Source: Xestospongia bergquistia
Lineage: Eukaryota; Porifera; Demospongiae; Haplosclerida; Petrosiidae
Assembly (NCBI GenBank): GCA_963965975.1
Contig: OZ014417.1
Coordinates: 5,127,821 to 5,191,820 of the forward strand
DNA: 64,000 nt
Reading direction: 5' to 3'
Part shown: in pieces, positions 1-12,700 of the stretch
Numbering within the stretch: position 1 is the stretch's first letter
Layout: every line of letters begins with the position of its first letter
Notes under the pieces: model-generated
What the model was told of the DNA's origin: nothing
The model's input: the letters and a program-made list of their open reading frames with translations, nothing else
Database searches by the model: none
Translations under genes and position numbers: made by a program

Positions 1-555
1 AAAGACTCTAGAAGGTTTAGACTATTGAGAGAAGTTTATAAAGTGAGCTGCTCATTCTAAAGGACTTTATCGCATTAACTAAATAAACAGCTATTAACAG
101 TTAGTAAGTTAGTTTGCATTAACGCTCTAAAGTCTTTAAGTTAATGACTTTAGAAGGTTTAGACTATTGAGAGAAGTTTATAAAGTAAACTGCTCAGTCT
201 AAAGGACTTTATGGCACTAACTAAATAAACAGCTATTAACAGTTTAGTAAGTTAGTTTGCATTAACGGTCTAAAGTCTTTAAGTTAAAGACTTTAGAAGG
301 TTTAGACTATTGAGAGCTTTTTTAAAGTAAACCGCTCAGTCTAAAGGACTTTATGGCACTAACTAAATAAACAGCTATTAACAGTTTAGTAAGGTAGTTT
401 GCATTTACGCTCTAAAGTCTTTAAGTTAAAGACGTTAAAAGGTTTAGACTATTTGAGAGAAGTTTATAAAGTAAACTGCTCAGTCTAAAGGACTTCATGG
501 CACTAACTGAATAAACAGCTATTAACAGTTTAGTAAGTTGGTTTGCATTAACGCT

Positions 556-714
556 CTAAAGTCTTTAAGTTAAAGACTTTAGAAGGTTTAGACTATTGAG
601 AGAAGTTTATAAAGTAAACTGCTCAGTCTAAAGGACTTTATGGCACTAACTAAATAAACAGCTATTAGCAGTTTAGTAAGTTAATTTGCATTAATACTCT
701 AAAGTCTTTAAGTT
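556..714 (+). repeat. Representative satellite monomer with three successive inverted repeats
   Basis: This copy shows the internal structure shared by the array. First, a 27-bp palindrome at 556-582: CTAAAGTCTTTAA, one G, then its exact complement TTAAAGACTTTAG. Second, a nested stem at 587-632: TTTAGACT, ATT, GAG, AGA, AGTTTA, loop TAAAG, then TAAACT, G, CTC, AGTCTAAA. Third, from 645, ACTAACT..AAAC pairs imperfectly (about 14 of 17 in the consensus) with GTTTA..AGTTAGT across a CTATTAA loop. Together they cover roughly 114 of 143 bases. The pairing is seen in the sequence; cruciform or folded-transcript formation is inference. Confidence 0.9.
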
Positions 715-3700
715 AAAGACTTTAGAAGGTTTAGACTATTGAGAGAAGTTTATAAAGTAAACTGCTCAGTCTAAAGGACTTTATGGCACTAACGAAAGAA
801 GTGGCTATTAACAGTTTAGTAAGTTAGTTTGCATTAACGCTCTAAAGTCTTTAAGTTAAAGACTTTAGAGGTTTGGACTATTGAGAGAAGTTTATAAAGT
901 AAACTGCTCAGTCTAAAGGACTTTATGGCACTAACTAAATAAACAGCTATTAACAGTTTAGTAAGTTAGTTTGCATTAACGCTCTAAAGTCTTTAAGTCA
1001 AAGACTTTAGAGGTTTAGACTATTGAGAGTAGTTTATAAAGTAAACTGCTTAGTCTAAAGGACTTTATGGCACTAAGTAAATAAACTAATGAGAGAAGTT
1101 TATAAAGTAAACTGCTCAGTCTAAAGGACTTTATGGCACTAACTAAATAAACAGCTATTAACAGTTTAGTAAGATAGTTTGCATTAACGCTCTAAAGTCT
1201 TTAAGTTAAAGACTTTAGAATGTTTAGACTATTGAGAGAAGTTTATAAAGTAAACTGCTCAGTCTAAAGGACTTTATGGCACTAACTAAATAAACAGCTA
1301 TTAACAGTTTAGTAAGTTAGTTTGTATTAACGCTCTAAAGTCTTTAAGTTAAAGACTTTAGAAGGTTTAGACTGTTGAGAGATTTTTTTAAAGTAACTGC
1401 TCAGTGTAAAGGACTTTATGGCACTAAATAAATAAACAGCTATTAGCAGTTTAGTAAGTTAGTTTGCATTAACGCTGTAAAGTCTTAAAAATAAAGACTT
1501 TAGTAGGTTTAGACTATTGAGAGAAGTTTATAATGTAAACTGCTCAGTCTAAAGGACTTTATGGCACTAACTAAATAAAGAGCTATTAACACTTTAGTAA
1601 GTTAGTTTGCATTAACGCTCTAAAGTCTTTAAGATAAGGACTTTAGAAGTTTTAGACTATTGAGGTAAAGTAAACTGCTCAGTCTAAAGGACTTTATGGC
1701 ACTAACTAAATAAACAGCTATTAACAGTTTAGTAAGTTAGTTTGCACTAACGCTCTAAAGTCTTTAAGTTAAACACTTTAGAAGGTTTAGACTATTGAGA
1801 GAAGTTTATAAAGTAAACTGCTCAGTCTAAAGGACTTTATGGCACTAACTAAACAAACAGCTATTAACAGTTTAGTAAGTTTGTTTGCATTAACGCTCTA
1901 AAGTCTTTAAGTTAAAGACTTGAGAAGGTTTAGACTATTGAGAGAAGTTTATAAAGTAAACTGCTCAGTCTAAAGGACTTTATGGCACTAACTAAAGAAG
2001 TGGCTATTAACAGCTTAGTAAGTTAGTTTGCATTAACGCTCTAAAGTCCTTAAGTTAAAGACTTTAGAGGTTTGGACTATTGAGAGAAGTTTATAAAGTA
2101 AACTGTTCAGTCTAAAGGACTTTATGGGACTAACTAAATAAACCGCTATTAACAGTTTAGTAAGTTAGTTTGCATTAACGCTCTAAAGTCTTTAAGTTAA
2201 AGACTTTAGAAGGTTTAGACTATTGAGAGAAGTTTATAAAGTAAACTGCTCTGTCTAAAGGACTTTATGGCACTGACTAAATAAACAGCTATTAACAGTT
2301 TAGTAAGTTAGTTTGCATTAACGCTCTAAAGTCTTTAAGTTAAGGACTTTAGAAGGTTTAGACTATTGAGAGATTTTTTTAAAGTAAACTGCTCAGTCTA
2401 AAGGACTTTATGGCACTAACTAAATAAAGAGCTATTAACAGTTTAGTAAGTTAATTTGCATTAATACTCTAAAGTCTTTAAGTTAAAGACTTTAGAAGGT
2501 TTAGACTATTGAGAGAAGTTTATAAAGTAAACTGCTCAGTCTAAAGGACTTTATGGCACTAACTAAAGAAGTGGCTATTAACAGTTTAGTAAGTTAGTTT
2601 GCATTAACGCTCTAAAGTCTTTAAGTTAAAGACTTTAGAGGTTTGGACTATTGGGAGAAGTTTATAAAGTAAACTGTTCAGTCTAAAGGACTTTATGGCA
2701 CTAACTAAATAAACAGCTATTAACAGTTTAGTAAGTTAGTTTGCATTAATGCTCTAAAGTCTATAAGTTAAAGACTTTAGAGGTTTAGACTATTGAGACA
2801 TTTTTTTAAAGTAAACTGCTCAGTCTAAAGGACTTTATGGCACTAAGTAAATAAACAGCTATTAGCAGTTTAGTAAGTTAATTTATATTAATACTCTAAA
2901 GTCTTTAAGTTAAAGACTTTAGAAGGTTTAGACTATTGAGAGAAGTTTATAAAGTAAACTGCTCAGTCTAAAGGACTTTATGTCACTAACAAAAGAAGTG
3001 GCTATTAACAGTTTAGTAAGTTAGTTTGCATTAACGCTCTAAAGTCTTTAAGTTAAAGACTTTAGAGGTTTGGACTATTGAGAGAAATTTATAAAGTAAA
3101 CTGTTCAGTCTAAAGGACTTTATGGCACTAACTAAATAAACAGCTATTAACAGTTTAGTAAGTTAGTTTGCATTAATGCTCTAAAGTCTATAAGTTAAAG
3201 ACTTTAGAGGTTTAGACTATTGAGACATTCTTTCAAAGTAAACTGCTCAGTCTAAAGGACTTTATGGCAGAAACTAAATAAAGAGCTATTAGCAGTTTAG
3301 TAAGGTAGTTTGCATTAAAGCTGTAAAGTCTTAAAAATAAAGACTTAAGTGGGTTTAGACTATTGAGAGAAGTTTATAATGTAAACTGCTCAGTCTAAAG
3401 GACTTTATGGCACTAACTAAATAAAGAGCTATTAACAATTTAGTAAGTTAGTTTGCATTAACGCTCTAATGTCTTTACGATAAAGACTTTAGAAGTTTTA
3501 GACTATTGAGGTAAAGTAAACTGCTCAGTATAAAGGACTTTATGGCACTAACAAAATAAACAGCTTTTCACGGTTTTGTAAGTTAGTTTGCGTTAACGCT
3601 CTAAAGTCTTTAAGTTAAAGACTTTAGAAGTTTTTGACTATTGAGAGAAGTTAGCAAAATAAACTGCTCAGTCTAAAGGACTTTATGGCACTAACTAAAT

Positions 3701-6700
3701 AAACAGCTATTAACAGTTTAGTAAGTTAGTTTGCATTAACGCTCTAAAGTCTTTAAGTTAAAGACTTTAGAAGGTTTAGACTATTGAGAGAAGTTTATAA
3801 AGTAAACTGCTCAGTCTAAAGGACTTTATCGCACTAACTAAAGATTTGCTATTAACAGTTTAGTAAGTTTGTTTCCATTAATGCTCTAAAGTCTTTAAGT
3901 TAAAGACTTTAGAAGGCTTAGACTATTGAGAGAAGTTGATAAAGTAACCTGCTCAGTCTAAAGGACTTTATGGCATTAACTAAATAAACAGCTATTAACA
4001 GTTTAGTAAGATAGTTTACATTAACGCTTTAAAGTCTTTAAGTTAACGACTTTAGAAGGTTTAGACTATTTGAGAGAAGTTTATAAAGTAAACTGCTCAG
4101 TCTAAAGGACTTTATGGCACTAACTAAATAAACAGCTATTAACAGTTTAGGAAGTTAGTTTGCATTAACGCTCTAAAGTCTTTAAGTTAACGACTTTAGA
4201 ATGTTTAGACTAATGAGAGAAGTTTATAAAGTAAACTGCTCAGTCTAAAGGACTTTATGGCACTAACTAAATAAACAACTATTAACAGTTTAGTAAGTTA
4301 GTTTGCATTAACGCTCTAAAGTCTTTAAGTTAAAGACTTTAGAAGGTTTAGACTATTGAGAGAAGTTTGTAAAGTAAACTGCTCAGTCTAAAGGACTTTA
4401 TGGCACTAACTAAATAAACAGCTATTAACAGTTTAGTAAGTTAGTTTGCATTAACGCTCTAAAGTCTTTAATTTAAAGACTTTAGAAGGTTTAGACTATT
4501 GAGAGATTTTTTTAAAGTAAACTGCTCAGTCTAAAGGACTTTATGGCACTAAATAAATAAACAGCTATTAGCAGTTTAGTAAGTTAATTTGCATTAATAC
4601 TCTAAAGTCTTTAAGTTAAAGACTTTAGAAGGTTTACACTATTGAGAGAAGTTTATAAAGTACACTGCTCTGTCTAAAGGACTTTATGGCACTAACTAAA
4701 TAAACAGCTATTAACAGTTTAGTAAGTTAGTTTGCATTAACGCTCTAAAGTCTTTAAGTTAAAGACGTTAGAAGGTTTAGACTAATGAGAGATGTTTATA
4801 AAGTACACTGCTCTGTCTAAAGGACTTTATGGCACTAACTAAATAAAGAGCTATTAACAGTTTAGTAAGTTAGTTTGCATTAACGCTCTAAAGTCTTTAA
4901 GTTAAAGACTTTAGAAGGTTTAGACTATTGAGAGAAGTTTATAAAGTAACCTGCTCAGTCTAAAGGACTTTATCGCACTAACTAAAGATTTGCTATTAAC
5001 AGTTTAGTAAGTTTGTTTCCATTAATGCTCTAAAGTCTTTAAGTTAAAGACTTTAGAAGGCTTAGACTATATAGAGAAGTTCATAAAGTAAACTTCTCAG
5101 TCTAAAGGACTTTATGGCATTAACTAAATAAACAGCTATTAGAAGGTTTAGACTATTGAGAGAAGTTTATAAAGTAAACTGCTCAGTCTAAAGGACTTTA
5201 TTGCTGTAACTAAAGGTTTGCTATTAACAGTTTAGTAAGTTTGTTTCCATTAATGCTCTAAAGTCTTTAAGTCAAAGACTTTAGAAGGTTTAGACTATTG
5301 AGAGAAGTTTATAAAGTAAACTGCTCAGTCTAAAGGACTTTATCGCACTAACTAAAGATTTTCTATTAACAGTTTAGTAAGTTTGTTTCCATGAATGCTC
5401 TAAAGTCTTTAAGTTAAAGACTTTAGAAGGCTTAGAATATTGAGAGAAGTTGATAAAGTAAACTGCTCAGTCTAAAGGACTTTATGGCATTAACTAAATA
5501 AACAGCTATTAACAGTTTAGTAAGTTAGTTTGCATTAACGCTTTAAAGTCTTTAAGTTAACGACTTTAGAAGGTTTAGACTATTTGAGAGAAGTTTATAA
5601 AGTAAACTGCTCAGTCTAAAGGACTTTATGGCACTAACTAAATAAACAGCTATTAACAGTTTTGTAAGTTAGTTTGCATTAACGCTCTAAAGTCTTTAAG
5701 TTAACGACTTTAGAATGTTTAGACTAATGAGAGAAGTTGATAAAGTAAACTGCTCAGTCTAAAGGACTTTATGGCACTAACTAAATAAACAGCTATTAAC
5801 AGTTTAGTAAGTTAGTTTGCATTAACGCTCTAAAGTCTTTAAGTTAAAGACTTTAGAAGGTTTAGACTTTTGAGAGAAGTTTATAAAGTAACCTGCTCAG
5901 TCTAAAGGACTTTATGGCACTAAGTAAATAAACAGCTCTTCACGGTTTAGTAAGTTAGTGTGCATTAGCGCTCTAAAGTCTTAAAAATAAAGAGTTTAGT
6001 AGATTTAGACTATTGACAGAAGTTTATAAAGTAAACTGCTCAGTCTAAAGGACTTTATGGCACTAACTAAATAAAGAGCTATTAACACTTTAGTAAGTTA
6101 GTTTGCATTAACGCTCTAAAGACTTTAAGATAAAGACTTCAGAAGTTTTAGACTATTGAGGTAAAGTAAACAGCTCAGTATAAAGGACTTTATGGCACTA
6201 AATAAATAAACAGCTATTAACAGTTTAGTAACTTAGTCTGCATTAACGATCTAAAGTCTTTAAGTTAAAGACTTTAGAAAGTTTAGACTATTGAGAGAAG
6301 TTTATATAGTAAACTGCTCAGTCTAAAGGACTTTATGGCACTAACTAAATGAACAACTATTAACAGTTTAGTAAGTCAGTTTGCATTAACGCTCTAAAGT
6401 CTTTAAGTTAAAGACTTTAGAAGGTTTAGTCTTTTGAGAGAAGTTTATAAAGTAAACTGCTGAGCCTAAAGGACTTTATGGCACTAACTAAATAAACAGC
6501 TATTAACAGTTTAGTAAGTTAGTTTGCATTAACGCTCTAAAGTCTTTAAGTTAAAGACTTTAGAATGTTTAGACTATTGAGAGAAGTTTATAAAATAAAC
6601 TGCTCAGTCTAAAGGACTTTATGGCACTAACTAAATAAACAGCTATTAACAGTTTAGCAAGTTTGTTTGCATTAACGCTCTAAAGTCTTTAAGTTAAAGA

Positions 6701-9700
6701 CTTTAGTAGGTTTAGACTATTGAAACAAGTTTATAAAGTAAACTGTTCAGTCTAAAGGACTTTATGGCACTAACTAAATACAGCTATTAACGGTTTAGTA
6801 AGTTAGTTTGCATTAACGCTCTAAAGTCTTTAAGTTAAAGACTTTTGAACGTTTAGACTATTGAGAGAAGTTTATAAAGTAAACTGCTCAGTCTAAAAGA
6901 CTTTATGGCACTAAGTAAATAAACAGCTATTAGCAGTTTAGTAAGTTAGTTTGCATTAACGCTCTAAAGTCATTAAGTTAAAGACTTTAGAGAGTTTAGA
7001 CTATTGAGTGATTTTTATAAAGTAAACTGCTCAATCTGTAGGACTTTATGGCACTAACTAAATAAACAGCTATTAACAGTTTAGTAAGTTTGTTTGTATT
7101 AACGCTCTAAAGTCTTTAAGTTAAAGACTTTAGAAGGTTTAGACTATTGAGAGAAGGTTATAAAGTAAACTGCTCAGTCTAAAGGTCTTTATGGCACTAA
7201 CTAAATAAACAGCTATTAACAGTTTAGTAAGTTAGTTTGCATTAACGCTCTAAAGTCTTTAAGTTAAAGACTTTAGAACGTTTAGACTATTGAGAGATGT
7301 TTATAAAGTAAACTGATCAGTCTAAAGGACTTTATGGCACTAACTAAATAAACAACTATTAACAGTTTAGTAGGTTAGATTGCATTAACGCTCTAAAGTC
7401 TTTAAGTTAAAGACTTTAGAAGGTTTAGACTATTGAGAGAAGTTTATAATGTAAACTGCTCTGTCTAAAGGACACTATAGCACTAACTAAATAAACAGGT
7501 ATTAACAGTTTAGTAAGTTAGTTTGCATTAACGCTCTAAAGTCTTTAAGTTAAAGACTTTAGAAGGTTTCGACTATTGAGAGACGTTTATAAAGTAAACT
7601 GCTCAGTCTAAAGGACTTTTTGGCACTAACTAAATAAACAGCTATTAACAGTTTAGTAAGTTAGTTTGCGTTAACGCTCTAAAGTCTTTAAGTTAAAGAC
7701 TTTAGAAGGTTTACACTAATGAGAGAAGTATATAAAATAAACTGCTCATTTTAAAGGACTTTATGACACTAACTAAATAAACAGCTATTAACAGTTTAGT
7801 AAGATAGTTTGCAATAACGCTCTAAAGTCTTTAAGTGAAAAACTCTAAAAGGTTTAGAATATTGAGAGATTTTTATAAAGTAAACTGCTCATTCTCTAGG
7901 ACTTAATGGCACTAACTAAATAAATAGCTATTAACAGTTTAGTAAGTTAGTTTGCATTAACGCTATAAAGTCTTTAAATTAAAGACTTTAGAAGGTTTAG
8001 ACTATTGAGAGAAGTTTATAAAGTAAATTGCTCAGTCTAAAGGTCTTTCTGGCACTAACTAATGAAGTAGCTATTAACAGATTAATAAGTTAGTTTGCAT
8101 TAACGCTCTAAAGTCTTTAAGTTAAAGACCTTAGAAAGTTTAGACTATTGAGAGAAGTTTATAAAGTAAACTGCTCAGTCTAAAGGACTTTATGGCACTA
8201 ACTAAATGAACAGCTATTAACAGTTTAGTAAGTTAGTTTGCATTAACGCTCTAAAGTCTTTAAGTTAAAGACTTTAGAAGGTTTAGACTATTGAGAGAAT
8301 TTTATAAAGTAAACTGCTCAGCCTAGAGGACTTTATGGCACTAACTAAATAAACAGCTATTAACCGTTTAGTAAGTTAGTGTGCATTAACACTCTAAAGT
8401 CTTTAAGTTAAAGACTTTAGTAGGTTTAGACTATTGACACAAGATTATAAAGTAAACTGCTCAGTGTGAAGGACTTTATGGCACTAACTAAATAAACAGC
8501 TATTAACAGTTTAGTAAGTTAGTTTGCATTAACGCTCTAAAGTCTTTAAGTTAAAGACTTTAGAAGGTTTCGACTATTGAGAGAAGTTTATAAAAGAAAC
8601 TGCTCAGTTTAAGGACTTTATGGCACTAACTAAATAAACAGCTATTAACAGTTTAGTAAGTTTGTTTGCATTAACGCTCTAAAGTCTTTAAGTTAAAGAC
8701 TTTAGTAAGTTTAGACTATTGAGAGAAGTTTATAAAGTAAAATGTTCAGTCTAAAGGACTTTATGGCACTAAATAAATAAACAGCTATTAACAGTTTAGT
8801 AAGTTAGTTTGCATTAACGCTCTAAAGTCTTTAAGTTAAAAACTTTAGAAGGTTTAGAATATTGAGAGATTTTTATAAAGTAAACTGCTCATTTTATTGG
8901 ACTTTATGGCACTAACTAAATAAACAGCTATTAACAGTTTTGTAAGTTAGTTTGCATTAACGTTCTAAAGTCTTTAAGTTAAAGACTTTAGAAGGTTTAG
9001 ACTATTGAGAGAAGTTTATAAAGTAAACTGCTCAGTCTAAAGGTCTTTATGGCACTAACTAAAGAAGTAGCTATTAACAGTTTAGTAAGTTAGTTTGCAT
9101 TAACGCTCTAAAGTTTTTAAGTTAAAGACTTTAGGAAGTTTAGACTATTGAGAGAAGTTTATAAAGTAAACTGCTCAGTCTAAAGGACTTTATGGCACTA
9201 ACTAAATAAAAAACTATTAACAGTTTAGTAAGTTAGTTTGCATTAACGCTCTAAAGTCTTTAAGTTAAAGACTTTAGAAGGTTTAGACTTTTGAGAGAAG
9301 TTTATAAAGTAAACTGCTCAGCCTAAAGGACTTTATGGCACGAACTAAATAAACAGCTATTAACAGTTTAGAAAGTTAGTTTGCATTAACGCACTAAAGT
9401 CTTTAAGTTAAAGACTTTAGAAGGTTTAGACTATTGGGAGAAGTTTATAAAATAAACTGCTCAGTCTAGAGGACTTTATGGCACTAACTAAATAAACAGC
9501 TATTAACAGTTTAGTAAGTTAGTTTGCATTAACGCTCTAAAGTCTTTAAGTTAAAAACTTTAGAAGGTTTAGAATATTGAGAGATTTTTATAAAGTAAAC
9601 TGCTCATTCTATAGGACTTTATGGCACTAACTAAATAAACAGCCATTAACAGTTTAGTAAATTAGTTGGCATTAACGCTCTAAAGTCTTTAAGTTAAAGA

Positions 9701-12700
9701 CTTTAGAAGGTTTAGACTATTGAGAGAAGTTTATAAAATAAACTGCTCAGTCTAAAGGTCTTTATGGCACTAACTAAAGAAGTAGCTATTAACAGTTTAG
9801 TAAGTTAGTTAGCATTAACGCTCTAAAGTTTTTAAGTTAAAGACTTTAGAAAGTTTAGACTATTGAGAGAAGTTTATAAAGTAAACTGCTCAGTCTAAAG
9901 GACTTTATGGCACTAACTAAGTAAACAACTATTAACAGTTTAGTAAGATAGTTTGCATTAACGCTCTAATGTCTTTAAGTTAAAGACTTTCGAAGGTTTA
10001 GACTTTTGAGAGAAGTTTATAAAGTAAACTGCTCAGCCTTAAGGACTTTATGGCACGAACTAAATAAACAGCTATTAACAGTTTAGTAAGTTAGTTTGCA
10101 TTAACGCTCTAAAGTGTTTAAGTTAAAGACTTTACAAGGTTAAGACTATTGAGAGAAGTTTATAAAATAAACTGCTCAGTCTAAAGGACTTTATGGCACT
10201 AACTAAATAAACAGCTATTAACAGTTTAGCCAGTTTGTTTGCATTAACGCTCTAAAGTCTTTAAGTTAAAGACTTTAGTAGGTTTAGACTATAGAAACAA
10301 GTTTATAAAGTAAACTGTTCAGTCTAAAGGACTTTATGGCACTAACTAAATACAGCTATTAACTGTTTAGTAAGTTAGTTTGCATTAACGCTCTAAAGTG
10401 TTTAAGTTAAAGACTTTCGAAGGTTTAGAATATTGAGAGAAGTTTATAAAGTAAACTGCTCAGTCTAAAGGACTTTACGGCACTAACTAAATAAACAGCT
10501 ATTAACAGTTTAGTAAGTTTGTTTGCATTAACGCTCTAAAGTCTTTAAGTTAAAGACTTTAGAAAGTTAAAGACATTAGAAAGTTTAGACTATTGAGAGA
10601 AGTTTATAAAGTAAACTGCTCAGTCTAAAGGACTTTTTGGCACTAACTAAATAAACAGCTATTAACAGTTTAGTAAGTTAGTTTGCATTAACGCTCTTAG
10701 TCTTTAAGTGAAAGACTTTAGAGGGTTTACACTAATGAGAGAAGTATATAAAATAAACTGCTCAGTTTAAAGGACTTTATGAGACTAACTAAATAAACAG
10801 CTATTAACAGTTTAGTAAGTTAGCTTGCAATAACGCTCTAAAGTCTTTTAGTGAAAAACTCTAAAAGGTTTAGAATATTGAGAGATTTTTATAAAGTAAA
10901 CTGCTCATTCTCTAGGACTTTATGGCACTAAATAAATAAATAGCTATTACCAGTTTAGTAAGTTAGCTTGCATTAACGCTCTAAAGTCTTTAAGTTAAAG
11001 ACTTTAGAAGGTTTAGACTATTGAGAGGAGTTTATAAAGTAAATTGCTCAGTCTAAAGGACTTTATGGCACTAACTAAGTAAACAGCTATTAACAGTTTA
11101 GTAAGTTAGTTTGCATTAACGCTCTAAAGTCTTTAAGTTAGAGACTTTAGAAGGTTTAGACTATTGAGAGAAGTTTATAAAGTAAACTGCTCAGTCTAGA
11201 GGACTTTATGGCACTAACTAAATAAACAGCTATTAACCGTTTAGTAAGTTAGTTTGCATTAACACTCTAAAGTCTTTAAGTTAAAGACTTTAGAAGGTTT
11301 AGTCTATTGAGAGAAGGTTATAAAATAAACTGCTCAGTCTGAAGGACTTTATGGCACTAACTAAATAATCAGCTATTAACAGTTTAGTAAGTTTGTTTGC
11401 ATTAACGCTCTAAAGTCTTTAAGTTAAAGACTTTAGTAGGTTTAGACTATTGACACAAGATTATAAAGTAAACTGCTCAGTCTGAAGGACTTCATGGCAC
11501 TAACTAAATAAACAGCTATTAACAGTTTAGTAAGTTAGTTTGCATTAACGCTCTAAAGTCTTTAAGTAAAGACTTTAGAAGGTTTCGACTATTGAGAGAA
11601 GTTTATAAAAGAAACTGCTCAGTTTAAGGACTTTATGGCACTAACTAAATAAACAGCTATTAACAGTTTAGTAAGTTTGTTTGCATTAACGCTCTAAAGT
11701 CTTTAAGTTAAAGACTTTAGTAAGTTTAGACTATTGACACAAGTTTATAAAGTAAAATGTTCAGTCTAAAGGACTTTGTGGCACTAACTAAATAAACAGC
11801 TATTAACAGTTTAGTAAGATAGTTTGCATTAACGCTCTAAAGTCTTTAAGTTAAAAACTTTAGAAGGTTTAGAATATTGAGAGATTTTTATAATGTAAAC
11901 TGCTCATTCTATAGGACTTTATGGCACTAACTAAATAAACAGCTATTAACAGTTTAGTAAGTTAGTTTGAATTAACGCTCTAAAGTCTTTAAGTTAAAGA
12001 CTTTAGAAGGTTTAGACTATTGAGAGAAGTTTATAAAGTAAACTGCTCAGTCTAAAGGTCTTTATGGCACTAACTAAAGAAGTAGCTATTAACAGTTTAG
12101 TAAGTTAGTTTGCATTAACGCTCTAAAGTTTTTAAGATAAAGACTTTAGAAAGTTTAGACTATTGAGAGAAGTTTATAAAGCAAACTTCTCAGTCTAAAG
12201 GACTTTATGGCACTAACTAAATAAACAACTATTAACAGTTTAGTAAGTTAGTTTGCATTAACGCTTTAAAGTCTTTAAGTTAAAGACTTTAGAAGGTTTA
12301 GACTTTTGAGTGAAGTTTATCAAGTATACTGCTCAGCCTAAAGGACTTTATGGCACGATCTAAATAAACAGCTATTAACAGTTTTGTAAGTTAGTTTGCA
12401 TGAACGCACTAAAGTCTTTAAGTTAAAGACTTTACAAGGTTTAGACTATTGAGAGAAGTTTATAAAATAAACTGCTCAGTCTAAAGGAGTTTATGGCACT
12501 AACTAAATAAACAGCTATTAACAGTTTAGCCAGTTTGTTTGCATTAACGCTCTAAAGTCTTTAGGTTAAAGACTTTAGTAGGTTTAGACTATTCAAACAA
12601 GTTTATAAAGTAAACTGTTCAGTCTAAAGGACTTTATGGCACTAACTAAATACAGCTATTAACAGTTTAGTAAGTTAGTTTGCATTAACGCTCTAAAGTC

